A stretch of 5,657 nt of DNA from a bacterium (GTDB taxonomy: Bacteria > CAIJMQ01 > JAADFP01). The position numbers and the translations under genes were made by a program. The stretch lies in assembly GCA_027021085.1 (NCBI GenBank), contig JALUVB010000281.1:1-5657 (forward strand). The letters are read 5' to 3'. Below the pieces are notes generated by a model. It searched no databases, was not told the origin of the DNA, and saw nothing but the letters and a program-made list of their open reading frames with translations. This document shows, one piece after another, positions 1 to 5,372 of this stretch (position 1 is the first letter of the stretch; each line of letters starts with the position of its first letter).

Positions 1-12
1 CGCCACGCCCCG
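1..12 (-). tRNA. tRNA-Pro, 5' end only (partial at window edge)
   Basis: Read on the minus strand from position 12 to 1, the sequence is CGGGGCGTGGCG. This matches the usual start of bacterial proline tRNAs: acceptor strand CGGGGCG, then T8, G9 and the start of the D stem GCG. Only 12 nt are inside the window, so the anticodon and cloverleaf cannot be checked. The assignment rests on recognising this 5' end and on a promoter-like element at a sensible distance upstream. A chance GC-rich match in an otherwise AT-rich spacer remains possible. Confidence 0.6.
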
Positions 13-65
13 ACTTATCAAAAGTTCAATATATTTACGGCTTTTCTTCCGTTTTATTTTTCACT

Positions 66-93
66 ATTATATCACTGCTGAAACTTTTTTCCA
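66..93 (-). promoter_or_regulatory. Candidate extended -10 promoter for the tRNA-Pro gene
   Basis: On the minus strand, positions 74 to 66 read TGATATAAT: a perfect TATAAT preceded by TG and one base, the extended -10 form. A weak -35 (TGGAAA, 4 of 6 matches) lies at 93-88 with a 16-bp spacer. Initiation near position 59 would give about 47 nt of 5' leader, to be removed by RNase P before the mature tRNA end at 12. Assigned from motif and orientation only. Confidence 0.5.
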
Positions 94-100
94 CTCAGTG

Positions 101-127
101 TTTACTGGGAAATTAGATAAATATGAT
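101..127 (+). promoter_or_regulatory. Weak candidate promoter for the VIT-like gene
   Basis: TATGAT at 122-127 is a good -10 (5 of 6). The best -35 is TTTACT at 101-106, with a short 15-bp spacer. Transcription would start near 134, only about 5 nt before the ATG at 139, so the mRNA would be nearly leaderless. That fits the lack of any Shine-Dalgarno before this ATG. The -10 overlaps a direct repeat GATAAA (116-121 and 125-130), which could be a regulator site, but nothing ties it to a known regulator. Confidence 0.35.
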
Positions 128-138
128 AAAATTGCCAG

Positions 139-615
139 ATGAGACACTCGTTCAAAATAGGCCTTAGCTTTGGTTTGACTTCCGGCATAATTACTACGCT
201 GGGTTTAATGGTAGGCTTAAATTCCAGCACACATTCGAAGCTTGTAGTTATTGGGGGAGTATTAACCATAGCTGTGGCAGATGCGCTTTCCGATGCCTTG
301 GGAATTCACGTCTCTGAGGAATCGGAGGTGAAACATTCCACCAGGGAGATCTGGGAATCAACAGTATATACGTTTTTCTCCAAATTTATCGTTGCCTTGA
401 GCTTTGTTGTGCCTATTTTATTACTCCCGCTTTCTCTGGCTGTTAAAATTGACATTGCCTGGGGGCTTTCTCTCTTGGGACTTTTTAGCTTTTTTATTGC
501 ACAGGAACAAAAGGCTGCACCCTGGAAAGTGATAGGAGAACATGTGATTATAGCGCTTCTGGTCATAGTTGCCACTCATTACGTAGGTGATTGGATAGGA
601 GCGGTATTCAGCTAA
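139..615 (+). CDS. Small VIT1/CCC1-family membrane protein, putative metal (Fe/Mn) transporter
   Basis: A 158-residue, very hydrophobic protein with about five membrane segments (approximate residues 8-27, 35-57, 80-102, 105-122 and 131-156), the topology of the VIT1/CCC1 iron/manganese exporter family. The first helix has the family-like pattern G-L-x-x-G-I-I-T-T-L-G-L-x-x-G-L (residues 12-27). The second carries D48 and D52, followed by an acidic loop with E60, E61, E63, E70 and E73. Eukaryotic VIT1 has a separate helical metal-binding domain between helices 2 and 3; here that loop is only about 20 residues, as in short prokaryotic members. Metal transport is inferred from family, and the ion is not predictable. 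The ATG at 139 follows an in-frame stop at 127-129 and has no Shine-Dalgarno, suggesting leaderless translation. The gene is probably monocistronic, because a new promoter lies just downstream. Confidence 0.75.
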   Translation: MRHSFKIGLSFGLTSGIITTLGLMVGLNSSTHSKLVVIGGVLTIAVADALSDALGIHVSEESEVKHSTREIWESTVYTFFSKFIVALSFVVPILLLPLSLAVKIDIAWGLSLLGLFSFFIAQEQKAAPWKVIGEHVIIALLVIVATHYVGDWIGAVFS

Positions 616-648
616 ACAGATTTTCACTTCAAAGGGAGTTCGGGATGG

Positions 649-677
649 TTGACAATCTCTTAAATAAAAGTTATCAT
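649..677 (+). promoter_or_regulatory. Sigma-A/sigma-70 type promoter for the rny gene cluster
   Basis: A perfect -35 TTGACA at 649-654, an exact 17-bp spacer, and TATCAT at 672-677 (5 of 6 to TATAAT). This is by far the best promoter in the window. Initiation is expected around 683-685, giving an rny leader of about 70 nt. The -35 starts 33 nt after the stop codon of the VIT-like gene, with no convincing terminator between them, so some read-through from upstream is possible. Confidence 0.8.
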
Positions 678-681
678 TTTC

Positions 682-748
682 TACCGCAGAGATTTTTACA
701 AAGTAATTTTAGGTAATAATAACCCCCTCTGCGGTAAAAGAAGGGGGT
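682..748 (+). promoter_or_regulatory. Structured 5' leader of rny; candidate SD-sequestering pseudoknot or alternative hairpins
   Basis: Helix 1 is a perfect 10-bp inverted repeat, TACCGCAGAG (682-691) with CTCTGCGGTA (727-736), enclosing a 35-nt AU-rich loop. Helix 2 pairs ACCCCCT (722-728) with AGGGGGT (742-748), and the latter contains the rny Shine-Dalgarno AAGGGGG (741-747). The helices share only 727-728. If helix 2 is trimmed to 722-726/744-748 both can form together as an H-type pseudoknot: the ACCCC strand abuts the 3' arm of helix 1, and a short A-rich loop (737-743) crosses it. Otherwise they compete. Either way helix 2 hides the ribosome-binding site. There is no U-tract, so it is not an intrinsic terminator. 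It does not match a riboswitch class I recognise. The pairing is seen in the sequence; regulation is inferred. Confidence 0.6.
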
Positions 749-752
749 ATAA

Positions 753-2309
753 ATGCATAAATATCTATTAGTTGCTATTCCAGTAGCGTTTTTGTTTTTT
801 CTTGTAGGCTACTTCTTCCGGAAATTCTATTCCCGTAAAGAGCTATCCAGCGCTGAAAAAAGAGCGGGTGAAATTTTAGCCGAAGCAAAGAGGGAAGCTG
901 AGAATATAAGAAAGGAGGCTCAGTTATCCGCCCGCGAAGAGCTTTACCGTATAAGAAATGACTTTGAAAGAGAAGTAAGAAACAAGAGAAATGAACTGGA
1001 GCGGCGAGAAGACAAGCTTTCTAAAAGAGAGGAGAACTTAGAGCGAAGGGTAGAATTACTTGAAATAAGAGAAAGAGAGCTGAAAGAAAGGGCTAAGAAG
1101 TTAACTGTTGCTCAGGAGGAATTAAGCGAAAAGGAGAAGAAGCTTAATGAAATAATTGAAGAAGAAAAGAGGAAATTGGTGCAAATTTCCGGGTTAAGTA
1201 TAGAGGAAGCCCGCCGGATTATTCTTTCTCAGGTGGAAAAAGAAGTCCATCAAGAAGCTGCCCTTTTAGCTAAAAAGATAGAGGATGAAGCGAAAGAAAA
1301 AGCGGAAAGAAAAGCCAGGGAAATCCTGGGCCTGGCGATTCAGCGCTGCTCCACGGACCATGTGAGCGAAAGTACCGTAAGTGTAATTCCCCTTCCTTCT
1401 GAGGAAATGAAGGGACGGATTATTGGAAGGGAAGGGAGAAACATAAGAGCGTTTGAGATGCTCACCGGGGTAAATGTGATAATAGATGATACTCCCGAAG
1501 CGGTAAGTATCTCCAGTTTTGACCCTATCCGGAGAGAAATTGCGCGGATTGCCATGGAAAGATTGGTGGAGGATGGCCGGATACATCCAGCTCGCATTGA
1601 AGAGGTGGTAGAAAAAGTTAAGGGGGAGTTCCCCGAAATTATCAAGGAAGAAGGGGAAAGAGCAGCATTTGAAATAGGCGTACATGATCTCCATCCTCAG
1701 GAAATTGAGCTTCTGGGTAAGCTCAAGTATCGCACTAGTTTTGGACAGAATGTTCTGCAGCATTCCAAAGAAGTAGCTAACGTAATAGGAATAATGGCTT
1801 CCGAACTGGGATTAGACCCTCAAATAGCCAAAAGAATTGGGCTTATCCATGATATTGGGAAGGCAATAAGCCAGGAAGTAGAAGGGTCTCATGACAAAAT
1901 AGGGGCAGAAATATCATTAAAGCTGGGAGAATCTGACGAGATTGTCCAGGCCATAAGAAGCCACCACGAGGTGGAATCACCCCAGACTTTATACGGTGTG
2001 CTTCTTCAGGCAGCCGATGCTGTATCTGCTGCCCGACCCGGAGCGAGAAGAGAAACCATAGAAAACTATGTCAAGAGACTGGAAAGGTTAGAAAATATTG
2101 CTTATTCTTTCGAAGGTGTGGAAAAGGCCTATGCCATCCAGGCAGGTAGAGAGATAAGGGTTATAGTTGAACCTCATCGGATAAACGACGGAAGTATTGT
2201 TGCCTTAGCCAGAGATATAACCCAGAAGATTAAAAAGGAAATTGAATTTGCGGGAGAGATAAGAGTTACTATTATAAGAGAAACCCGTGCCATAGAATAC
2301 GCCAGGTGA
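753..2309 (+). CDS. rny: Ribonuclease Y
   Basis: Membrane-anchored endoribonuclease that initiates mRNA decay and processing in many bacteria lacking RNase E; 518 residues, against 520 in Bacillus subtilis. Domains in order: an N-terminal membrane helix (about 4-22); a long charged Lys/Glu/Arg-rich coiled coil (about 30-190); a KH RNA-binding domain with the GxxG loop GREG at 225-228; and a metal-dependent HD domain with H337, the HD pair H366-D367, H404-H405 and D422, all intact. The C-terminal region is complete. The ATG at 753 is preceded by the Shine-Dalgarno-like AAGGGGG (741-747), one mismatch from AAGGAGG with a 5-nt gap, lying in a strongly pairable leader. The stop overlaps the ymdB start by 4 nt. 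The cluster promoter at 649-677 makes this the first gene of the transcript. Identification is secure. Confidence 0.98.
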   Translation: MHKYLLVAIPVAFLFFLVGYFFRKFYSRKELSSAEKRAGEILAEAKREAENIRKEAQLSAREELYRIRNDFEREVRNKRNELERREDKLSKREENLERRVELLEIRERELKERAKKLTVAQEELSEKEKKLNEIIEEEKRKLVQISGLSIEEARRIILSQVEKEVHQEAALLAKKIEDEAKEKAERKAREILGLAIQRCSTDHVSESTVSVIPLPSEEMKGRIIGREGRNIRAFEMLTGVNVIIDDTPEAVSISSFDPIRREIARIAMERLVEDGRIHPARIEEVVEKVKGEFPEIIKEEGERAAFEIGVHDLHPQEIELLGKLKYRTSFGQNVLQHSKEVANVIGIMASELGLDPQIAKRIGLIHDIGKAISQEVEGSHDKIGAEISLKLGESDEIVQAIRSHHEVESPQTLYGVLLQAADAVSAARPGARRETIENYVKRLERLENIAYSFEGVEKAYAIQAGREIRVIVEPHRINDGSIVALARDITQKIKKEIEFAGEIRVTIIRETRAIEYAR

Positions 2310-3085
2310 TAAAAATACTTTTTGTAGGGGATGTGATAGGAAAACCTGGAAGGGAATGTCTGCGGAAATTTCTACCTCGTTACAACAAAGAAGCTGACTT
2401 TTGTATTGTAAATGGAGAGAATGCTGCAGGCGGAAGAGGGATTACTCCGGCGATTGCAGAAGAGATTTTTTCTCTAGGGGTGGAGGTAATAACTACGGGA
2501 AATCATGTCTGGGATGATAAGAAAATCATTCCATACCTGGAAGGACGCCATAATCTGCTTCGTCCCATCAATTATCCTCCCGGTGTGCCAGGCAAGGGCT
2601 GGGGGATTTTCCAGACGCGAAACAAAGTAAAGTTGGGGATTGTGAATGTTTCGGGAAGAGTCTTTATGCCGGCTCTTGATTGTCCATTTCGAGGCACTAA
2701 GCAGGCAGTGGAAGAGATAAAAAGGGAAACTTCATGTATAATAGTAGATGTGCACGGTGAGGCAACTTCAGAAAAAGTAGCTTTAGGTTATTATCTGGAA
2801 GGGGAGGTTTCGGCAGTGATTGGTACTCACACTCACGTACAAACTTCAGATGAAAGAATTCTTCCTAAAGGAACAGCTTATATTACTGATGTAGGCATGG
2901 CTGGATCTTATCTCTCTATTATCGGGATGAGAAAAGAGGAGGTGATGAAACATTTCCTCACACAGATGCCGGTGCGCTTCAAAGTGGCTCAGGGGGAGCC
3001 CTGGATTAATGGGGCCTGGATAGAGATAGAGGAAACTACAGGTAGGGCGTTAAGTATAGAAAGGATTAAAGAAAGGGCAGAATGA
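2306..3085 (+). CDS. ymdB: YmdB-family metallophosphoesterase (2',3'-cyclic nucleotide phosphodiesterase)
   Basis: 259 residues (B. subtilis YmdB has about 264), belonging to the TIGR00282 calcineurin-like phosphoesterases. In B. subtilis this enzyme hydrolyses 2',3'-cAMP and cGMP and affects the choice between motility and biofilm. The binuclear metal site is complete: D9 (FVGDVIG), E38-N39 (NGENAAGG), N66-H67 (TGNHVWD), H150 (DVHGE), and H175 and H177 (GTHTHVQT). The start is a GTG at 2306 in the overlap GTGA with the rny stop. No Shine-Dalgarno precedes it, so translation is probably coupled to rny. The pairing of rny with ymdB is widespread in bacteria and links RNA cleavage to removal of cyclic-phosphate nucleotides; that functional link is inference. 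Confidence 0.95.
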   Translation: MIKILFVGDVIGKPGRECLRKFLPRYNKEADFCIVNGENAAGGRGITPAIAEEIFSLGVEVITTGNHVWDDKKIIPYLEGRHNLLRPINYPPGVPGKGWGIFQTRNKVKLGIVNVSGRVFMPALDCPFRGTKQAVEEIKRETSCIIVDVHGEATSEKVALGYYLEGEVSAVIGTHTHVQTSDERILPKGTAYITDVGMAGSYLSIIGMRKEEVMKHFLTQMPVRFKVAQGEPWINGAWIEIEETTGRALSIERIKERAE

Positions 3086-3114
3086 TGGAAGAGTTAATAG
3101 AAAAAGGAGGTAGT

Positions 3115-3375
3115 ATGACTCTGCTGAAAGTATCTTCTAAATCATCTCCCACTGCTGTTGCAGGAGCCTTAGCTGGTGTGTTGAGAAGGGAAGGGGAAGC
3201 CGAGGTTCAGGCGATCGGAGCAGGAGCAGTAAATCAAGCAGTCAAGGCTATTGCTATTTGTAGAGGATATGTGGCTCCCAATGGAATAGACTTGGTCTGC
3301 ATACCTGCTTTTGCGGATGTCGAGATAAACGGTGACCAGCGGACGGCCATAAAATTTATAATTCAACCCAGGTAG
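3115..3375 (+). CDS. spoVS: Stage V sporulation protein S (SpoVS) family protein
   Basis: An 86-residue protein with near-complete identity to the conserved SpoVS pattern: LKVSSKSSPTAVAGALAGVL, then the AIGAGAVNQAVKAIAICRGY segment, then CIPAF and the ending RTAIKFIIQPR. The length matches B. subtilis SpoVS exactly if ATG 3115 is used, and that ATG has a strong Shine-Dalgarno AAAAAGGAGG (3101-3110) 4 nt away. An in-frame ATG at 3082, overlapping the ymdB stop, would add 11 unconserved residues and is less likely. In B. subtilis SpoVS affects septation and spore coat development, but the family occurs in many non-sporulating lineages. An Alba-like fold and nucleic-acid binding have been proposed. 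It lies 29 nt downstream of ymdB, probably in the same transcript as rny. Confidence 0.95.
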   Translation: MTLLKVSSKSSPTAVAGALAGVLRREGEAEVQAIGAGAVNQAVKAIAICRGYVAPNGIDLVCIPAFADVEINGDQRTAIKFIIQPR

Positions 3376-3400
3376 AAAATTTCTATCTTGGTTGATAGAA
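3363..3400 (+). other. RNA hairpin across the spoVS stop codon, with an overlapping alternative hairpin
   Basis: The 5' arm 3363-3377 pairs with the 3' arm 3381-3395 in a 15-position stem with one C-U mismatch (3369/3389) and one G-U wobble (3372/3386), and a tight AAT loop. The stem includes the spoVS stop codon TAG (3373-3375). An alternative shorter stem, TTCTATC (3381-3387) with GATAGAA (3394-3400), uses the same 3' bases, so the two exclude each other. No run of T follows, so it is not a standard intrinsic terminator. It may be a 3'-end stabiliser, a processing site or a partial attenuator between spoVS and tsaB. The remaining spacer to 3471 shows no clear promoter. Confidence 0.5.
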
Positions 3401-3471
3401 TTTACAGGCAGAAAGCGAGCAGAGAGGAATATTCTATTGTCTATAAATTCTTAAATGTACTCCTTTTTAGC

Positions 3472-4170
3472 ATGAGAATTCTTTCCATAGAAACAAGCGG
3501 AAGATGGAGCGGGTATTCCATAGTAGAAGAAGATAAAGTGCAGGAAGAAGTTATCTTGCTTTCCCGCAATTTAAGCTCTTTTTTTCTCTCTTACCTGGAG
3601 AGGTCCCTAAAAAGATTGAAAATAACAGTGAGAGATTTAGATCTGCTTGCAGTTTCTACTGGTCCCGGGTCTTTTACCGGGTTAAGAGTGGGATTAAGTA
3701 TAGGGAAGGCATTTTCCTTGTCTCATAACATTCCCCTGGTAGGAATTCCCACTCCTCAGGTGGTAAGAGAAGGAGTTGCTTTTTCCTCTTTGCCTGTCCT
3801 GGTATTACTTGGTTGTCGGAGAGACGCGGTTTATGTTTTCCTTTACCAAAAAGAAGACAGTCAATGGAAGGAGGTTATAAACGGAGAAGTAGTGGAAATA
3901 CACAACCTGGGAAAGAGAATCGGAAGACAAAAAGTACTTGTGTGTGGGGAGGGCTTTCTTCTTTATGAGGATAAAATAAGAGAAGTATTGAAAGATAGCG
4001 GGGAATTTCTGCCTTCTCCCAATAATTTTTCCCGTCCCTCCCATCTTGCCTTTCTTGCCCGGAAGATAAAAGGCAGATGTAAATGGGAAGAGGGGCTTTC
4101 TTTGTCCCCGCTTTATATGAACTTTCCCCGAATAGGAGATAAAAATGGATCTATACAAGGAATCTCTTAA
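3472..4170 (+). CDS. tsaB: tRNA threonylcarbamoyladenosine biosynthesis protein TsaB
   Basis: TsaB (YeaZ) is the inactive ASKHA-fold partner of TsaD. With TsaE it transfers the threonylcarbamoyl group to A37 of tRNAs reading ANN codons. The protein is 232 residues, the usual size. It begins MRILSIETSG, the family N-terminal strand (commonly I-D-T-S; Glu replaces Asp here), and carries the hallmark GPGSFTGLRVG at 64-74 followed by the helix SIGKAFS. The reading frame is open further upstream (TTG 3388), but those 28 residues resemble nothing in TsaB, so ATG 3472 is chosen. No Shine-Dalgarno precedes this ATG, which is unusual. tsaE, tsaD and rimI, frequent neighbours, are absent from this window. 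The 3' end overlaps the malic enzyme start by 26 nt, implying co-transcription. Confidence 0.93.
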   Translation: MRILSIETSGRWSGYSIVEEDKVQEEVILLSRNLSSFFLSYLERSLKRLKITVRDLDLLAVSTGPGSFTGLRVGLSIGKAFSLSHNIPLVGIPTPQVVREGVAFSSLPVLVLLGCRRDAVYVFLYQKEDSQWKEVINGEVVEIHNLGKRIGRQKVLVCGEGFLLYEDKIREVLKDSGEFLPSPNNFSRPSHLAFLARKIKGRCKWEEGLSLSPLYMNFPRIGDKNGSIQGIS

Positions 4171-5305
4171 ACTACATTATAAACTGAGAGGCAAGTTGGA
4201 AGTTAAAAGCAAGGTCAAACTTAGTGACCGTCTTGCTCTATCTCTTGCTTACACTCCGGGAGTGGCAGAGCCAAGCCGGGCTATTTACTCCCGACCTGAA
4301 GAAGTTTTTGCCTTGACCACTAAAAATAATTGTGTAGCCATAGTCTCGGATGGTTCAGCAGTGCTTGGGCTGGGTAATATCGGGGCAGAAGCTTCTTTAC
4401 CAGTTATGGAAGGAAAAGCTATTTTATTCAAGGAATTAGCTGGAATAGATGCTTTTCCCATATGTATAAAGTCCCAGGATGTAGAAGAAATTGTCAGAAC
4501 GGTAGAACTAATCTCTCCTGTATTTGGCGGAGTAAACCTGGAGGATATTTCAGCTCCTCGTTGCTTTTTAATAGAAAGAGAGCTGAAAAAGAGACTGGAT
4601 ATACCGGTTTTCCACGACGACCAGCACGGCACAGCAGTGGTTACTCTCGCTGCCCTTATAAATGCTTTAAAACTCACCGGGCGGAAAGTGAAGAATACCA
4701 GTATATTAATAAACGGTGCAGGCTCTGCCGGCATTGCCATAGCATATTTTCTTTACGAGTTTGGATTTAAGGATATCATTATCTGTGATAGTTTTGGCAT
4801 AATCTACCAGGGAAGGGAAAAAGGGATGAATTTTGCCAAGGAAGAAGTGGCAGAAATCACCAACCGGGAAAGAATTAAGGGCGGATTAAAAGAAGGGATA
4901 AAAGGCCGTGATGTGTTCATAGGGGTTTCTGTTCCCGGAATTCTAACGGGTGAGATGGTAAAAACAATGAAGCCTGATTCCATCGTACTGGCTATGGCGA
5001 ACCCTGAGCCGGAAATTCATCCGCAGGAAGCTAAAGCAGCTGGTGCCAAAATAGTGGGAACAGGAAGAAGCGATTATCCCAACCAGATTAACAATGTTTT
5101 AGGTTTCCCGGGTATTTTCCTGGGAGCTTTAAGAGCCAGGAGTAAAGCCATTACCGAAGAAATGAAAATTGCGGCTTCTCTGGCATTATCCAATATTCTC
5201 CAGGAAAACGAGCTTAACGAGGAATGCATAATTCCCAATCCTCTGGACAAGCGGGTGGCGAAGAATGTAGCTAAGGCTGTGGAAAGTGCTGCGCAGAAAG
5301 AGTAA
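4145..5305 (+). CDS. Malic enzyme (malate dehydrogenase, oxaloacetate-decarboxylating), short bacterial type
   Basis: 386 residues, the short form without the C-terminal phosphotransacetylase-like domain of MaeB. It oxidatively decarboxylates malate to pyruvate, reducing NAD or NADP, in the cytoplasm. Seen in order: Y36 in AYTPGVAEPS and K91 in MEGKAILFKE (likely catalytic Tyr and Lys); E133-D134 and D159 (metal ligands; signature FHDDQHGTA at 156-164); the Rossmann loop GAGSAG at 191-196 with D215 ending the second strand, which favours NAD over NADP; ANPEPE at 285-290; and GRSDYPNQINNVLGFPG at 307-323. All key residues are present. ATG 4145 has AGGAG (4134-4138) 6 nt upstream, inside the end of tsaB. 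The cofactor choice and any malolactic activity cannot be settled from sequence. It is probably a co-transcribed metabolic neighbour rather than a partner of tsaB. Confidence 0.95.
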   Translation: MDLYKESLKLHYKLRGKLEVKSKVKLSDRLALSLAYTPGVAEPSRAIYSRPEEVFALTTKNNCVAIVSDGSAVLGLGNIGAEASLPVMEGKAILFKELAGIDAFPICIKSQDVEEIVRTVELISPVFGGVNLEDISAPRCFLIERELKKRLDIPVFHDDQHGTAVVTLAALINALKLTGRKVKNTSILINGAGSAGIAIAYFLYEFGFKDIIICDSFGIIYQGREKGMNFAKEEVAEITNRERIKGGLKEGIKGRDVFIGVSVPGILTGEMVKTMKPDSIVLAMANPEPEIHPQEAKAAGAKIVGTGRSDYPNQINNVLGFPGIFLGALRARSKAITEEMKIAASLALSNILQENELNEECIIPNPLDKRVAKNVAKAVESAAQKE

Positions 5306-5331
5306 ATAATTCAGTAGGTGAGATCTCTGCG
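5292..5331 (+). other. Weak inverted repeat spanning the malic enzyme stop
   Basis: CGCAGA (5292-5297) is complementary to TCTGCG (5326-5331), with a 28-nt loop containing the stop codon. The 3' arm sits in CTCTGCG (5325-5331), the same heptamer as in the 3' arm of the rny leader helix (727-733). With only 6 bp and a long loop it may be chance. The rest of the 67-nt spacer to 5372 holds only the ribosome-binding site of the next gene; no terminator or promoter is evident. Confidence 0.25.
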
Positions 5332-5372
5332 TCCAGGTGAAGCTAAAAAGAAAAGGAAGGAGGTAGCGGCGT

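Noticed and set aside
37-61. Possible terminator: ACGG/CCGT stem followed by a T-rich tract
   Set aside because: The stem is only 4 bp with an 8-nt loop. The genes on either side diverge from this spacer, so no plus-strand transcript is expected to end here.
616-648. Terminator after the VIT-like gene
   Set aside because: No stable stem followed by a T run is present between the stop codon and the -35 of the rny promoter.
1266-1763. 165-codon open frame on the minus strand inside rny
   Set aside because: It lies wholly within the KH/HD coding region of rny, and its translation resembles no known protein and is rich in Phe, Tyr and His as antisense frames of such genes often are.
3082-3114. 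Earlier start for SpoVS at ATG 3082 or 3085
   Set aside because: It adds 10-11 unconserved residues. The strong SD at 3101-3110 and the standard 86-residue family length support ATG 3115.
3388-3471. N-terminal extension of TsaB from TTG 3388
   Set aside because: The 28 added residues lack similarity to TsaB, whose conserved first strand begins at the ATG at 3472, and the TTG has no SD and sits in a hairpin.
5320-5327. Palindrome GAGATCTC
   Set aside because: An 8-bp palindrome in a short spacer with no flanking symmetry or known operator match; expected by chance.
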